Assembly: GCF_009828775.2 (NCBI RefSeq)
Contig: NZ_WTSY02000001.1
Coordinates: forward strand, 57,351-121,350
From: Erysipelothrix aquatica
Lineage (GTDB): Bacteria > Bacillota_I > Bacilli_A > Erysipelotrichales > Erysipelotrichaceae
DNA: 64,000 nt
Reading direction: 5' to 3'
The notes below the pieces were generated by a model. It ran no database searches, was not told the DNA's origin, and was given only the letters and a program-made list of their open reading frames with translations. The position numbers and the translations under genes were made by a program. Positions 18,536-27,736 of this stretch are shown in pieces. Every line of letters begins with the position of its first letter. Position 1 is the first letter of the stretch.

Positions 18536-18855
18536 TTAATAAGATCCTGATATAGTTTCTCTAAATTATAGTGAGCACGATCTTCTGTTAAGAAAATATG
18601 TGCAACCACATCGTATGCATCAATGAGAATCCATGATGATTCGCGCTCACTCTCAACCGTTTTAATTTTGTATCCTGCCTTTTCTATTGCATCGACAACA
18701 TGGTCTGCAAGTGCCTTAATTTGGCGATGACTTGCTGCATCTGCGATGACAAAGTAGTCTACCAATGGGTTTCCATTTTCAAAATCCACAACTTTTATAT
18801 CGTTGGCTTTGCGTTCATCTAACGTTGCCACAATTAAATCTTTTAATTCTTTCAT
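18532..18855 (-). CDS. rsfS: Ribosomal silencing factor RsfS
   Basis: RsfS (Iojap/YqeL family) binds ribosomal protein uL14 on the large subunit and blocks subunit joining during starvation. The 107-residue length is normal. Typical elements are VVDFENGNPLVDYFVIADAAS, the central HRQIKALADHV helix and ESSWILIDAYDVVAHIF. It overlaps the preceding nadD-yqeK and following methyltransferase genes by 4 bases each, so it is part of a tightly coupled operon. Confidence 0.95.
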   Translation of the reverse strand: MKELKDLIVATLDERKANDIKVVDFENGNPLVDYFVIADAASHRQIKALADHVVDAIEKAGYKIKTVESERESSWILIDAYDVVAHIFLTEDRAHYNLEKLYQDLIK

Positions 18856-19871
18856 TTTAAATTTCCTTTCGCTTGTTCAAATTCACGTTGATACTTTCGT
18901 AACGCTTTGAATCCTTTTCGTAAATCTTGTTTTGCGAGCTCAATAAAGGGTTCACTGTCCCACGAACGACCACGTTCACACTTGTCTGCTATGTAGAGAA
19001 TCATCCCCACTGGATTCGTACTATGGCCATCGACATGACCTTCAATTGCCTGAAGAACATGCTTGTTTTTGATGTAGTACTTCCGTGTGAGTAAATATTT
19101 TGCAGCAAATGCATGATAAAATGCTGGATGCAGCACTTCGTGGTGCGGTGCTTTTGCTTGCATGATCATTCTTAAATCTTCTTTATCTGTCTCTTTTTTT
19201 AAATCGTGTGCATACGCAGCTAAAGTAACTGCTTCATAATCAACGTTATGAGCACGCGCTAACTCTTGAGCTAAGGCGACAACCCGAAATACATGTTCTG
19301 CTCGATTGGGTGTAAGATTAGCACTGTTTAGTGTTTGCATATACAAACTTTGTTCCGTCATGTATCGCAATATTGATGGTTTGGTAGCCATCGACTTCCC
19401 TTCGCGAATCTTCGTCGAACTGTATGGAAAGACACTACCAGAGATTATTGGATAATCGGTTGTTAAATGTTCGGTTCCTCGATTGTATACAATAAATTGC
19501 ACACTGTCTTTAAGCATGTCAAATTGTTTCCATTCATGCATTCTTGGAAGTTGGTCTGAACCAATCAACCAATCAAACGTATAATCAGGGTACTGTTTTT
19601 TTAACTCACTGACAGTATCAATCGAATATGAAGGTTCTGGCAACATTGATTCGACAGAATTTACGGACATTTTTTTAAGCCCCGAAATCATCATCTCAAT
19701 CATATGTTTCCTATCGTCAAATGATGTACTGTCAGTTTTAAACGGACTTCGTTTTGTTGGAATAAACCATAACTCATCGGCATTACGTGATGCAAGAGCA
19801 GCTTTGGCTATCTCTAGATGACCATAGTGGATGGGATCAAAGCTCCCTCCAAATAAAATGACATGTCTCAA
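18852..19871 (-). CDS. nadD: NadD-YqeK fusion: nicotinate-nucleotide adenylyltransferase plus HD hydrolase
   Basis: Residues 1 to about 180 are NadD, which makes deamido-NAD from nicotinate mononucleotide and ATP. It shows FGGSFDPIHYGH with the HxGH motif at 15-18 and SSTKIR near 151. From about 187 to 339 the protein is a YqeK-type HD-domain hydrolase: a histidine in RAEHVFRV, HD in AYAHDLKKE near 221, and later histidines (EGHVDGHS). YqeK enzymes cleave diadenosine tetraphosphate. In Bacillus these are two adjacent genes; here they are one continuous reading frame of 339 residues with no internal stop. Confidence 0.93.
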   Translation of the reverse strand: MRHVILFGGSFDPIHYGHLEIAKAALASRNADELWFIPTKRSPFKTDSTSFDDRKHMIEMMISGLKKMSVNSVESMLPEPSYSIDTVSELKKQYPDYTFDWLIGSDQLPRMHEWKQFDMLKDSVQFIVYNRGTEHLTTDYPIISGSVFPYSSTKIREGKSMATKPSILRYMTEQSLYMQTLNSANLTPNRAEHVFRVVALAQELARAHNVDYEAVTLAAYAHDLKKETDKEDLRMIMQAKAPHHEVLHPAFYHAFAAKYLLTRKYYIKNKHVLQAIEGHVDGHSTNPVGMILYIADKCERGRSWDSEPFIELAKQDLRKGFKALRKYQREFEQAKGNLK

Positions 19872-20152
19872 ACTTTAATACGGCCTTTTACGCTATAGCG
19901 GTAGAAGACAACAACACGTCCGACTTTGCTGACAGTTGTTGCACCAAAACGATCTTCAATTTCTTCGATGAGTGCTTCTTTGGTAATGTCTGAGTTTTTT
20001 TGAATCGATACCTTAACAAGGTTGTGTGCAATTAATGCGGATTCAAAACTTTCGAGAAGTGTTGGTGTCATACCATTCTTCCCTACGGATACGATTGCGT
20101 TTTCATTGTGTGATAAACGACGTAATTCTTTTAATTGATCTTTATTTAACAT
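19868..20152 (-). CDS. yhbY: YhbY-type CRM-domain RNA-binding protein
   Basis: This 94-residue protein consists of one CRM domain, known from chloroplast splicing factors and bacterial YhbY, which associates with pre-50S ribosomal particles. The signature GKNGMTP (about 24-30) takes the place of the usual GxxG-type loop, and the C-terminal VGRVVVFYR strand is typical. It is coupled to yqeH (1-base overlap) and to nadD-yqeK (4-base overlap). Together with YqeH this points to large and small subunit assembly. Confidence 0.93.
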   Translation of the reverse strand: MLNKDQLKELRRLSHNENAIVSVGKNGMTPTLLESFESALIAHNLVKVSIQKNSDITKEALIEEIEDRFGATTVSKVGRVVVFYRYSVKGRIKV

Positions 20153-21174
20153 TAAATCATTGCCTTTCTGATTGTAATTACAGCTGACTTGTCAAAGTAT
20201 GTTTCAACAGCCACTGTTTCGCCTTGAATGCTTACGAAGCCAAGGTCGTAGATTTCCATATCAATTTTGTCCTCAAGTTGTGGCCAGTTACGAAGACGAT
20301 ATTCCGGATTTTCAATCATGAACTCGTGTTCGAGGGCTAAGTTTGCATCCAATCGTTCTGGTTTAATACGCTTTAAGGTTAGTGGTAAATAAGAAATGAT
20401 GTTGACGGTTGTCTTTGGCGTAATTGTGATTGCTCCCAAATTACCAAATAAAATCGTTTGCTTTTCATAGATTTGGAAAACCGTTGGTTTAATAGTTTTT
20501 TGTGGGGACAACGACACTAATGTATCATCAGAGATTTTATCGACAAGCTCTGTCTCATTGCTTAATCCGGGTGTATCAATTACATCTCCGAGCCCTGTTT
20601 CAATTCGAACAACATCTGCGGTTGTAGATGCAACAGGTGATACCGATAAGTTCTGATTTCCAAGTAGTGCGTTAAGAAGCGATGATTTACCTGCATTCAC
20701 GCAACCCACAAACGCCGTTTCATCGTTTTCGATATATGGCAGCAGTGGTTCAAGTGTTTCACGTTTAAGTGCAGAAACATAGACTATTTCCATTACTGAA
20801 ACTGGTTCGTCACGGAGTGCACGCATAATTGCATGCTCAATTTTAGTATTTGATACTGATTTTGGTAGTAAATCGCGTTTATTCACGACAAGTACGACTT
20901 TTTTACCACGGAGTGAGCGCAATAATCCTGTATGAATACTTTGGTTTAGGTGCATGATATCCAACACCCAAAAAATATTACCTTTGAAACCATCGATAAA
21001 TTCGAGTGTTGCTCCATCATCAACACGTGCTTTAACCCGTTTAAAATCACGGTAGTGCTTCAGCCTAAAGCATGATTGACAATAGTCGTGATCCATCGAT
21101 CGCGCATAACCACGTTGATCCGCATGTGTTATCTGTAGTTCGCTCCCACAGCCCATGCATTTTTTAATTTCCAT
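20152..21174 (-). CDS. yqeH: Ribosome biogenesis GTPase YqeH
   Basis: YqeH is a circularly permuted GTPase needed for 30S subunit assembly. The N-terminal zinc finger uses CMGC (6-9) and CQSC (about 32-35). The motif order is permuted: VNKRD (G4) comes first, then GCVNAGKSS (G1), then DTPG (G3). The C-terminal domain is the usual YqeH extension. The length of 340 residues is slightly under the 366 of Bacillus. The start overlaps the purB stop by 11 bases, so yqeH is translated from the purB message. Confidence 0.95.
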   Translation of the reverse strand: MEIKKCMGCGSELQITHADQRGYARSMDHDYCQSCFRLKHYRDFKRVKARVDDGATLEFIDGFKGNIFWVLDIMHLNQSIHTGLLRSLRGKKVVLVVNKRDLLPKSVSNTKIEHAIMRALRDEPVSVMEIVYVSALKRETLEPLLPYIENDETAFVGCVNAGKSSLLNALLGNQNLSVSPVASTTADVVRIETGLGDVIDTPGLSNETELVDKISDDTLVSLSPQKTIKPTVFQIYEKQTILFGNLGAITITPKTTVNIISYLPLTLKRIKPERLDANLALEHEFMIENPEYRLRNWPQLEDKIDMEIYDLGFVSIQGETVAVETYFDKSAVITIRKAMI

Positions 21175-22468
21175 TTATATTTACCCTTTCATATATTGTG
21201 TCGACTTCGCGCAAGAAGTACGCGACATCGAAACATGATTCCAATGTTTGAAGATCCATGAAATCTAAAATTCTTTTATCCTCTAAGAGAACATTTTTGA
21301 AATGTTCAGATGAATTGAATGCGCGCATCGAGAGTGGCTGAATAAAATCATATGCCCCTTCTCGGCTCATGCCTCCTGTCTCAATGAGTGTCGTCATCAC
21401 ACGTTGTGCGAAAATAACACCATGCGTTAGATGAATGTTCTTCATCATCACTTCTTCATAGACAACAAGATTGCTAACGATACGGTTAAAGCGTACAAGC
21501 ATGTAATCAAGTAACATTATTGCATCTGGGAAAATAATGCGTTCTGCACTTGAATGTGAAATATCACGTTCATGCCAAAGTGCAACATTTTCAAAAGCGG
21601 TTGTCATATAGCCACGAATTACACGTGCACAGCCACTCATGTTTTCACTACCGATTGGGTTTCGTTTATGGGGCATTGCGGATGAACCCTTTTGGCCTGG
21701 ATTAAAATACTCTTCAGCCTCACGAACTTCGGTGCGTTGTAAGTGACGAATTTCGGTCGCCATCTTTTCGATGGATGTCGCAATAAGTGCTAGTGTTGAT
21801 ATGTAATAAGCGTGGCGATCACGTTGGAGCACCTGTGTTGAGATATGCGTTGATGTAATGCCAAGTTTTTCGCACACATAATCTTGAACGAAAGGTGGCG
21901 TATTGGCAAAGTTTCCAACTGCTCCAGATATTTTCCCTGCTTCAATATCTTTTCGAGCATGGCGAAAGCGATCAAGCTGACGATTCATCTCGTCATACCA
22001 TAATGCAAACTTAAGACCGAAACTCGTAATATCCGCATGGACACCATGGGTACGACCAATTGTTGGAACGTCTTTATATTTTACTGCTTGGAGTCTTAAT
22101 GACTCAAGAAGTGTCATGATTCCTTGCTCAAGAATTTCATTCGCTTGCTTATATATGTAACCATACGCTGTGTCAACAACATCGGTACTTGTTAACCCAT
22201 AATGAATCCACCGTTTTTCAACACCGAGCGACTCACTAACGGCACGTGTAAATGCAACCACATCGTGTCGTGTTTCTTGTTCAATTTCGTAAATTCGGTT
22301 GATATCAAAGTGCGCTTGTTCACGCAGCACTTTCACATCGTCACGCGGAATAACTCCCATTTCAGAAAATGCTTCCGCAGCACATAGCTCAACTTCAAGC
22401 CATGCATTGAAACGAGCCGAATCTTCAAATAAACGTCGCATTTCAGGTCTTGAATAACGATTGATCAT
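21164..22468 (-). CDS. purB: Adenylosuccinate lyase
   Basis: PurB acts twice in purine synthesis: it releases fumarate from SAICAR and from adenylosuccinate. The 434-residue protein has the fumarase/aspartase superfamily signature GSSAMPHKRNP, the TSTDVVDTA loop and the catalytic histidine region GRTHGVHAD. Here it heads the yqeH ribosome-assembly operon rather than a pur operon. The start has an AAGGAGG site. Its leader contains a hairpin, described separately. Confidence 0.97.
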   Translation of the reverse strand: MINRYSRPEMRRLFEDSARFNAWLEVELCAAEAFSEMGVIPRDDVKVLREQAHFDINRIYEIEQETRHDVVAFTRAVSESLGVEKRWIHYGLTSTDVVDTAYGYIYKQANEILEQGIMTLLESLRLQAVKYKDVPTIGRTHGVHADITSFGLKFALWYDEMNRQLDRFRHARKDIEAGKISGAVGNFANTPPFVQDYVCEKLGITSTHISTQVLQRDRHAYYISTLALIATSIEKMATEIRHLQRTEVREAEEYFNPGQKGSSAMPHKRNPIGSENMSGCARVIRGYMTTAFENVALWHERDISHSSAERIIFPDAIMLLDYMLVRFNRIVSNLVVYEEVMMKNIHLTHGVIFAQRVMTTLIETGGMSREGAYDFIQPLSMRAFNSSEHFKNVLLEDKRILDFMDLQTLESCFDVAYFLREVDTIYERVNINGN

Positions 22469-22480
22469 AAAGCCTCCTTA

Positions 22481-22516
22481 AAAAGAAACATCTGGCGGAT
22501 ATTACCACCAGATGTT
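22481..22516 (-). terminator. Hairpin between parC and purB
   Basis: ACATCTGG and CCAGATGT form an 8-base-pair stem followed on the minus strand by TTTCTTTTT. It can end the parE-parC message, but it also lies downstream of the putative purB promoter, so it may attenuate purB. Confidence 0.7.
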
Positions 22517-22547
22517 GGTTGTATTTGCTTGGTTATATCACCTAACA

Positions 22548-22576
22548 ATTATACAGAATTATATATCAAACTTCAA
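22548..22576 (-). promoter_or_regulatory. Putative purB operon promoter in the 3' end of parC
   Basis: On the minus strand TTGAAG and TATAAT are spaced by 17 bases. The -35 box is in the last codons of parC. The predicted start would leave a leader of about 70 bases containing the 22488-22515 hairpin. Confidence 0.5.
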
Positions 22577-25027
22577 AGGTTCAGTATGCGTTATTTCCGC
22601 ATTTTGCGGGATTGCAACAACTGGAACGTGAATTCGTGGATGCAAGATTGTGAAACCTGCTTCAGAGGTTACGTTTGAGAATGTTGCATCAACCCCCATA
22701 AGTGGAACATCTTTTACTAATACAATTGTGAGATGGTCGTTATAGATGAAAATATCATCTTGGAGTTTAGCAATAACAACATCTTGAACGTAATGAGGAT
22801 TACTCTTCACAGTTTTCATAATACTTGAGCCAAGTGTTGCGCGATTATGAACTGGAATCTCATCTTGTTTCATACGTTTGAATTGACCGCGTTCAGACAT
22901 TATCACAACTTCTGTCTCATCATGGAAAATTCCTGCAGCTACGGCACGATCCCCTACTCGAACTTTAATTCCAATCACACCTTTAGCTCGAACACCAATT
23001 GGATTTACATCGGCCAAATCAATACGGATTAATTGCCCCAATCGCGTTACAATCATGAGATGATCATGTTCATAGGCAATCGAAGTATCAATGAGGACGT
23101 CATCTTTACCCAGTTTCATGATGTCATAAAGTCTATTGGTACGTTTAACTTCCAAATCAGATAGTGCAGTTTTCTTAATCATTCCTTGTGCACTCGTGGT
23201 TACAACAAACATGTGTGTATCAAATGATTTAAGTGTAAATGCACTAATTATTTTCTCTTCCGGATCAAGTTTCATATATTGCGTCATATGTGATCCAATA
23301 TCACGCCAACGTGCTTCTTCAATTTCATGAACAAGAAGGATACCATAGCGGCCCTTTGTTGTCGTATAAACAAGATAGTCCGTTGTTTCAACTTCACTAC
23401 TCAAGACCATACGATCGTCTTCGTTAAGTGCAAAGATTTCTTTCTGACTGGAGCCATAAGAACGAAGTGATACTCGTTTGAGATATCCATTTCGTGTAAG
23501 TGTGAGCATTACTTGTTCATTTGAAATCAAACTTAAATGGTCAACTTCCAGGTTAGAAATTTCATTTTCAATAACAGAACGGCGTGGCACTTCAAATGTG
23601 TCACGAACTTCTTGGAATTCTTTAATGATGAGGCTGTTTAACATTTCTTTGTGGTTGATTACAGTCTCTAAATAATCCATTTCATTCGCAAGTTTCGCAA
23701 ATTCATCACGTAACGCATTGATATCAGTTGATGATAAACGGTAAAGTTGTAAATCAACGATTGCACTTGCTTGTTCATGTGTGAAGCCGAACGCCTCCAT
23801 AATGTTATCGCGTGACTCACCGCGGTTATTGGAAGCACGAATAATTGTGATAATTTCATCTAAAATCGATGTTGCTTTCATGAGTCCTTCGAGAATATGG
23901 ATTCGTTTTTCTTTTTGTGCATAGCGGTGCTTACTTCGATTCAGGACAATTTCTTGACGAAATTCTAGATACGCATCGAGAATTTCGAGTACACCACAGA
24001 CTTGCGGACGTTGATTAACAATCGCTACCATATTCGCATTGTAATAAACTTGTAATTCTGTCTGTTTGTAAAAGAGGTTTAGAATGCTTTCAGCATCTGC
24101 ATCGCGTTTGCAATCAATAACAATTCGCAATCCATTACGGTCCGATTCATCACGTACATCCATGACATCACCAAACCCTTGATTCGCTTTCGTAAAACGA
24201 AGTTCATCAATCTTTTTGACAACATTGGATTTAATAACTTCATAAGGTAATTCCGTAATTACAATTTGCTTCATGGTCTTGTTTTCGACAATTTCTGTTT
24301 TTGCACGAACGACAACACGACCGCGACCTTTGGTTAAGATATCACGGATGCCCTCTTTTCCTTGGATGATTGCACCAGTAGGAAAATCTGGTCCTTGAAT
24401 AAATGTCATGATATCATCGACGTTGCTTTCAGGGTTGTGTAAACGGAAGATTGCCGCATCCATAACTTCTTTTAAGTTGAAAGGCGGAATATTCGTTGCA
24501 TAACCTGCGGCAATTCCTGTTGATCCATTAATCAACAAGTTTGGATAGCGAGCTGGCAATACGGACGGTTCCCATTCAGTATCATCAAAGTTCAATACAA
24601 ACGGAACAACGTCTTCATCGATATTTTCTAACAACGAATGGGAAATTTTACTGAGACGTGCTTCGGTATATCGCATCGCCGCCGCAGGGTCATCATCAAT
24701 ACTCCCATTATTCCCTTGCATATCAATCAAGGGCATATTGTATTTCCAATCTTGTGACATACGAACCATGGCATCATAGACTGAACTGTCACCATGAGGG
24801 TGATAGTTACCAATTACAAGTCCAACTGTTTTCGCAGACTTACGGTATGCTTTGTCAAAATGATTTCGATCGTGGTGCATCGCGTACAAAATACGACGTT
24901 GAACAGGTTTTAACCCATCTCGAACATCAGGAAGCGCGCGTTCTTGAATAATGTACTTGGAATAACGACCAAAACGTTCACCAACGATGTCTTCAATTGG
25001 TAATTGAATTATTGTATCATGCGACAT
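22559..25027 (-). CDS. parC: DNA topoisomerase IV subunit A
   Basis: ParC with ParE decatenates daughter chromosomes. From the ATG with a perfect GAGGAGG site the protein has 822 residues; a longer in-frame extension is not credible. The catalytic tyrosine is Y120 in [12 protein letters not shown]. The quinolone-determining region reads [12 protein letters not shown], with S81 and D85 both present, so the genotype looks wild-type at these sites. ParC rather than GyrA is chosen from pairing with ParE and from [26 protein letters not shown] sequence known in Gram-positive GrlA. The start overlaps parE by 11 bases. Confidence 0.95.
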   Translation of the reverse strand: MSHDTIIQLPIEDIVGERFGRYSKYIIQERALPDVRDGLKPVQRRILYAMHHDRNHFDKAYRKSAKTVGLVIGNYHPHGDSSVYDAMVRMSQDWKYNMPLIDMQGNNGSIDDDPAAAMRYTEARLSKISHSLLENIDEDVVPFVLNFDDTEWEPSVLPARYPNLLINGSTGIAAGYATNIPPFNLKEVMDAAIFRLHNPESNVDDIMTFIQGPDFPTGAIIQGKEGIRDILTKGRGRVVVRAKTEIVENKTMKQIVITELPYEVIKSNVVKKIDELRFTKANQGFGDVMDVRDESDRNGLRIVIDCKRDADAESILNLFYKQTELQVYYNANMVAIVNQRPQVCGVLEILDAYLEFRQEIVLNRSKHRYAQKEKRIHILEGLMKATSILDEIITIIRASNNRGESRDNIMEAFGFTHEQASAIVDLQLYRLSSTDINALRDEFAKLANEMDYLETVINHKEMLNSLIIKEFQEVRDTFEVPRRSVIENEISNLEVDHLSLISNEQVMLTLTRNGYLKRVSLRSYGSSQKEIFALNEDDRMVLSSEVETTDYLVYTTTKGRYGILLVHEIEEARWRDIGSHMTQYMKLDPEEKIISAFTLKSFDTHMFVVTTSAQGMIKKTALSDLEVKRTNRLYDIMKLGKDDVLIDTSIAYEHDHLMIVTRLGQLIRIDLADVNPIGVRAKGVIGIKVRVGDRAVAAGIFHDETEVVIMSERGQFKRMKQDEIPVHNRATLGSSIMKTVKSNPHYVQDVVIAKLQDDIFIYNDHLTIVLVKDVPLMGVDATFSNVTSEAGFTILHPRIHVPVVAIPQNAEITHTEPLKFDI

Positions 25028-26927
25028 TTTGTTCCTCCTCCAATGTAAACGCGACATTCTTTTCAATCCAGTCACGACGTGGATCAACTTTATCACCCAT
25101 GAGAACTGACACACGTTTGTCAGCAGCTAAAAAGTCATCAATTTGAACTTGGATAAGTGATCGTGTTGAAGGATCCATTGTAGTTTCCCATAGTTGATCA
25201 GCGTTCATTTCACCAAGTCCTTTATAACGTTGAATTTCAATTTTGCCATATTTTTCGCGGTAGTTATCCAGTTCTTCATCACTGTAGCAGTAATGGAGAT
25301 TTTTTCCTGATTTTACGCGATACAACGGCGGTTGAGCGATGTAAACATACCCAGCTTCAACAAGCGGACGCATATGTCTAAAGAAGAAAGTTAACAGTAG
25401 CACCTGAATGTGCGCACCATCGGTATCCGCATCGGTCATAATGATAATTTTACGGTAGTTGCTGTCATCAACATCAAATTCTTTCCCGACACCGGCACCA
25501 ATTGTATGAATAATCGTGTTCAACTCTTCGTTTTTCAAGATATCATCAAACTTTGCTTTTTGTGTATTCAACACTTTACCACGTAATGGTAGAATTGCCT
25601 GAAACTTACTGTCACGGCCTTGTTTTGCACTTCCACCAGCAGAGTCACCCTCTACAAGGAAAAGTTCATTTTTATTCTTGTTTCGTGTTTGAGCATTCGC
25701 AAGTTTCCCTGACAACAAGCGTTCGATGCGGTTTTTCTTCCCTGAACGGGCTTGTTCACGAGCCTTACGTGCAGCTTGTCGAGCATGGGTCGCTTTTTGG
25801 ATCTTTTGAATAATCTTCATGGCTTCTTCATGATGTGTATCCAAATAGTATGGAAGTTGTTCGGTGATAATTGAATCAACGACGACCCGTGCAATTGGTG
25901 TCCCTAACTTCCCTTTTGTTTGTCCCTCAAATTGTAAAATATCTTCAGGAATTCCGACTGAAATAATAGTCGATAAACCTTCGCGGATGTCACCACCCTC
26001 AAAGTTCTTATCTTTTTCTTTTAGAATATTGTGTTTACGCGCATATTCGTTAATTACCTTGGTAAAGCCACTACGAAAACCTGCAACGTGGGTTCCTCCA
26101 TCATGAGTGCGCACTAAGTTTACGTATGAATAGGTATCTTCGTTGTATCCTTCGTTGTATTGTAATGCTATTTTAACATCAATGGACTCAGACTTCCCTG
26201 TCAAGGTAATAACTTCACTTAAGACTTCAGTATCTTCATGAATATATGCCATGAATGCATTGAGTCCGTCTTCGTATTCAAAGTCACGTGTCTCATCAAT
26301 TCGTTCGTCGACAACGGTAAAACGAATGCCTTGCAAGAGAAACGCGCTCTCTTGCACACGCTCGCAAATGGTATCGAAATTGAACTTACTATTTTTAAAA
26401 ATTAGTGGATCTGCTTTGAAACGCACGTAACTTCCAATTGGCCCGCGTTCAGAAATTTGTTCAAGTTCTGTTGTGGCTTTTCCACCATTACTAAAATTCA
26501 TTTTATAAGTACCATCTTTACGGTACACTTTGACTTCTACTTCTTCACTTAAGGCATTAACGACAGATGCTCCAACACCGTGAAGCCCTCCACTCGTTTT
26601 ATAGCCTCCTTCAGCTGAAAATTTTCCACCTGCATGCAACACTGTAAAAATAACCTGAAGTGCACTAACTCCACTCTTATGGAGTTCAATCGGCATTCCA
26701 CGTCCTTCATCACGTACTGAAAGTGTCATATCATCTTCAATTACTATTTTAATAGACTTACCATAACCGTTAAGCGCTTCGTCTATCGCATTATCCATAA
26801 TTTCCCAAACTAAATGATGTAGACCACGTTGATCTGTAGATCCGATATACATCCCGGGACGCTTACGAACGGCTTCAAGCCCCTCAAGTATTTCAATACT
26901 TGATGCTGAATAATCTTGTTTACTCAA
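25017..26927 (-). CDS. parE: DNA topoisomerase IV subunit B (TTG start)
   Basis: ParE supplies the ATPase of topoisomerase IV. The GHKL ATP site shows DNAIDEALNGYG and GRGMP, GGLHGVGASVVNAL follows, and the TOPRIM part has EGDSAGGSAKQGRD and DADTDGAHI. The likely start is a TTG at 26927, encoding LSKQDYSASSIEILEG, because an AAAGGAG site lies ten bases upstream. An earlier TTG at 26948 would start before that site. This gives 636 residues, a normal ParE length. A TATAAT box at 26954-26959 lies just upstream. parE and parC form a two-gene operon. Confidence 0.95.
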   Translation of the reverse strand: MSKQDYSASSIEILEGLEAVRKRPGMYIGSTDQRGLHHLVWEIMDNAIDEALNGYGKSIKIVIEDDMTLSVRDEGRGMPIELHKSGVSALQVIFTVLHAGGKFSAEGGYKTSGGLHGVGASVVNALSEEVEVKVYRKDGTYKMNFSNGGKATTELEQISERGPIGSYVRFKADPLIFKNSKFNFDTICERVQESAFLLQGIRFTVVDERIDETRDFEYEDGLNAFMAYIHEDTEVLSEVITLTGKSESIDVKIALQYNEGYNEDTYSYVNLVRTHDGGTHVAGFRSGFTKVINEYARKHNILKEKDKNFEGGDIREGLSTIISVGIPEDILQFEGQTKGKLGTPIARVVVDSIITEQLPYYLDTHHEEAMKIIQKIQKATHARQAARKAREQARSGKKNRIERLLSGKLANAQTRNKNKNELFLVEGDSAGGSAKQGRDSKFQAILPLRGKVLNTQKAKFDDILKNEELNTIIHTIGAGVGKEFDVDDSNYRKIIIMTDADTDGAHIQVLLLTFFFRHMRPLVEAGYVYIAQPPLYRVKSGKNLHYCYSDEELDNYREKYGKIEIQRYKGLGEMNADQLWETTMDPSTRSLIQVQIDDFLAADKRVSVLMGDKVDPRRDWIEKNVAFTLEEEQNVA

Positions 26928-26997
26928 GTTACCCCAACTCCTTTTCAAGCGTAATTATAACACGCTTTTCAAAGAATTGAAGTTATCACCAATTCTT

Positions 26998-27027
26998 TTG
27001 CTTCAAAACTATCAAATAGTGTATAAT
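26998..27027 (+). promoter_or_regulatory. plsY promoter
   Basis: TTGCTT and TATAAT are spaced by 18 bases, about 33 bases before the plsY start and divergent from parE. Confidence 0.5.
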
Positions 27028-27059
27028 TATTTGGTATTCAAACAATTTGAGGTGAACAT

Positions 27060-27662
27060 ATGAATTATTTTATTGCATCCTTGATTGGTTATCTCTTAGG
27101 CTCGATTCCATTTGCATTAGTTATTGGAAAAGTTTTCTATAAAACAGATATACGCCAACACGGATCCGGAAATCTTGGCGGGACCAATGCTGGTCGTACG
27201 TTAGGTAAAAAAGCTGGGATTTTCGTCATTATCTTCGATGTATTGAAAGCTGCGATTGCAATGGTGATCACGTATTTCATTGCACCTGATGCAATGATAT
27301 TTGCGGGATTCTTTGCAACAATCGGTCATTGTTTTCCTGTTTTTGCAAATTTCAGAGGTGGTAAAGCCGTTTCAACTGCTATGGGGTTTTATTTAAGTGT
27401 TTCCATATTAATAACACATAATGTGTTGTTGCACTTTGTATTACCGCTCGCGATCTTTGTCTTATTACTTTATATTACAAAGATTGTTTCGCTCTCATCA
27501 ATTATTGCAGTTCCTGCTGGAGCATTGATTATCGCATTAACACAACCTGATATTCGTGTAACGTTGGCTAGCGTCATTATTTCCGTCATTGTCGTTGTTA
27601 GACATCGTGAAAATATCAAGCGTATTATGAGCCATACTGAACGAAAAATAACATGGATGTAA
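27060..27662 (+). CDS. plsY: Acyl-phosphate glycerol-3-phosphate acyltransferase
   Basis: PlsY transfers an acyl group from acyl phosphate to glycerol 3-phosphate, the first step of membrane phospholipid synthesis in Gram-positives. It is a 200-residue integral membrane protein with about five hydrophobic segments. Conserved cytoplasmic motifs are visible: GSIPFALVIG, the GSGNLGGTNAGRTLG region (residues about 35-50) and GHCFPVFANFRGGKAVST. It lies divergently next to parE, a neighbourhood also known in Bacillus and Staphylococcus. A GAGGTGA site precedes the ATG. Confidence 0.96.
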   Translation: MNYFIASLIGYLLGSIPFALVIGKVFYKTDIRQHGSGNLGGTNAGRTLGKKAGIFVIIFDVLKAAIAMVITYFIAPDAMIFAGFFATIGHCFPVFANFRGGKAVSTAMGFYLSVSILITHNVLLHFVLPLAIFVLLLYITKIVSLSSIIAVPAGALIIALTQPDIRVTLASVIISVIVVVRHRENIKRIMSHTERKITWM

Positions 27663-27687
27663 GCAACGAATTCGTTGCTTTTTTTAT
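27662..27687 (+). terminator. plsY terminator
   Basis: A perfect palindrome (AAGCAACGAA and its complement) is followed by a run of T residues directly at the plsY stop. Confidence 0.8.
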
Positions 27688-27705
27688 GTTGTCGTGCTAT
27701 TGTGT

Positions 27706-27725
27706 TAGTGTAGTCACACACTAAA
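27706..27725. promoter_or_regulatory. Inverted repeat before the ABC exporter operon
   Basis: TTAGTGT and ACACTAA flank a six-base spacer immediately before the AAAGGAG ribosome site of the ATPase gene. The position fits an operator overlapping the promoter or transcription start. No regulator gene is adjacent. Confidence 0.35.
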
Positions 27726-27736
27726 AGGAGAAGTTT

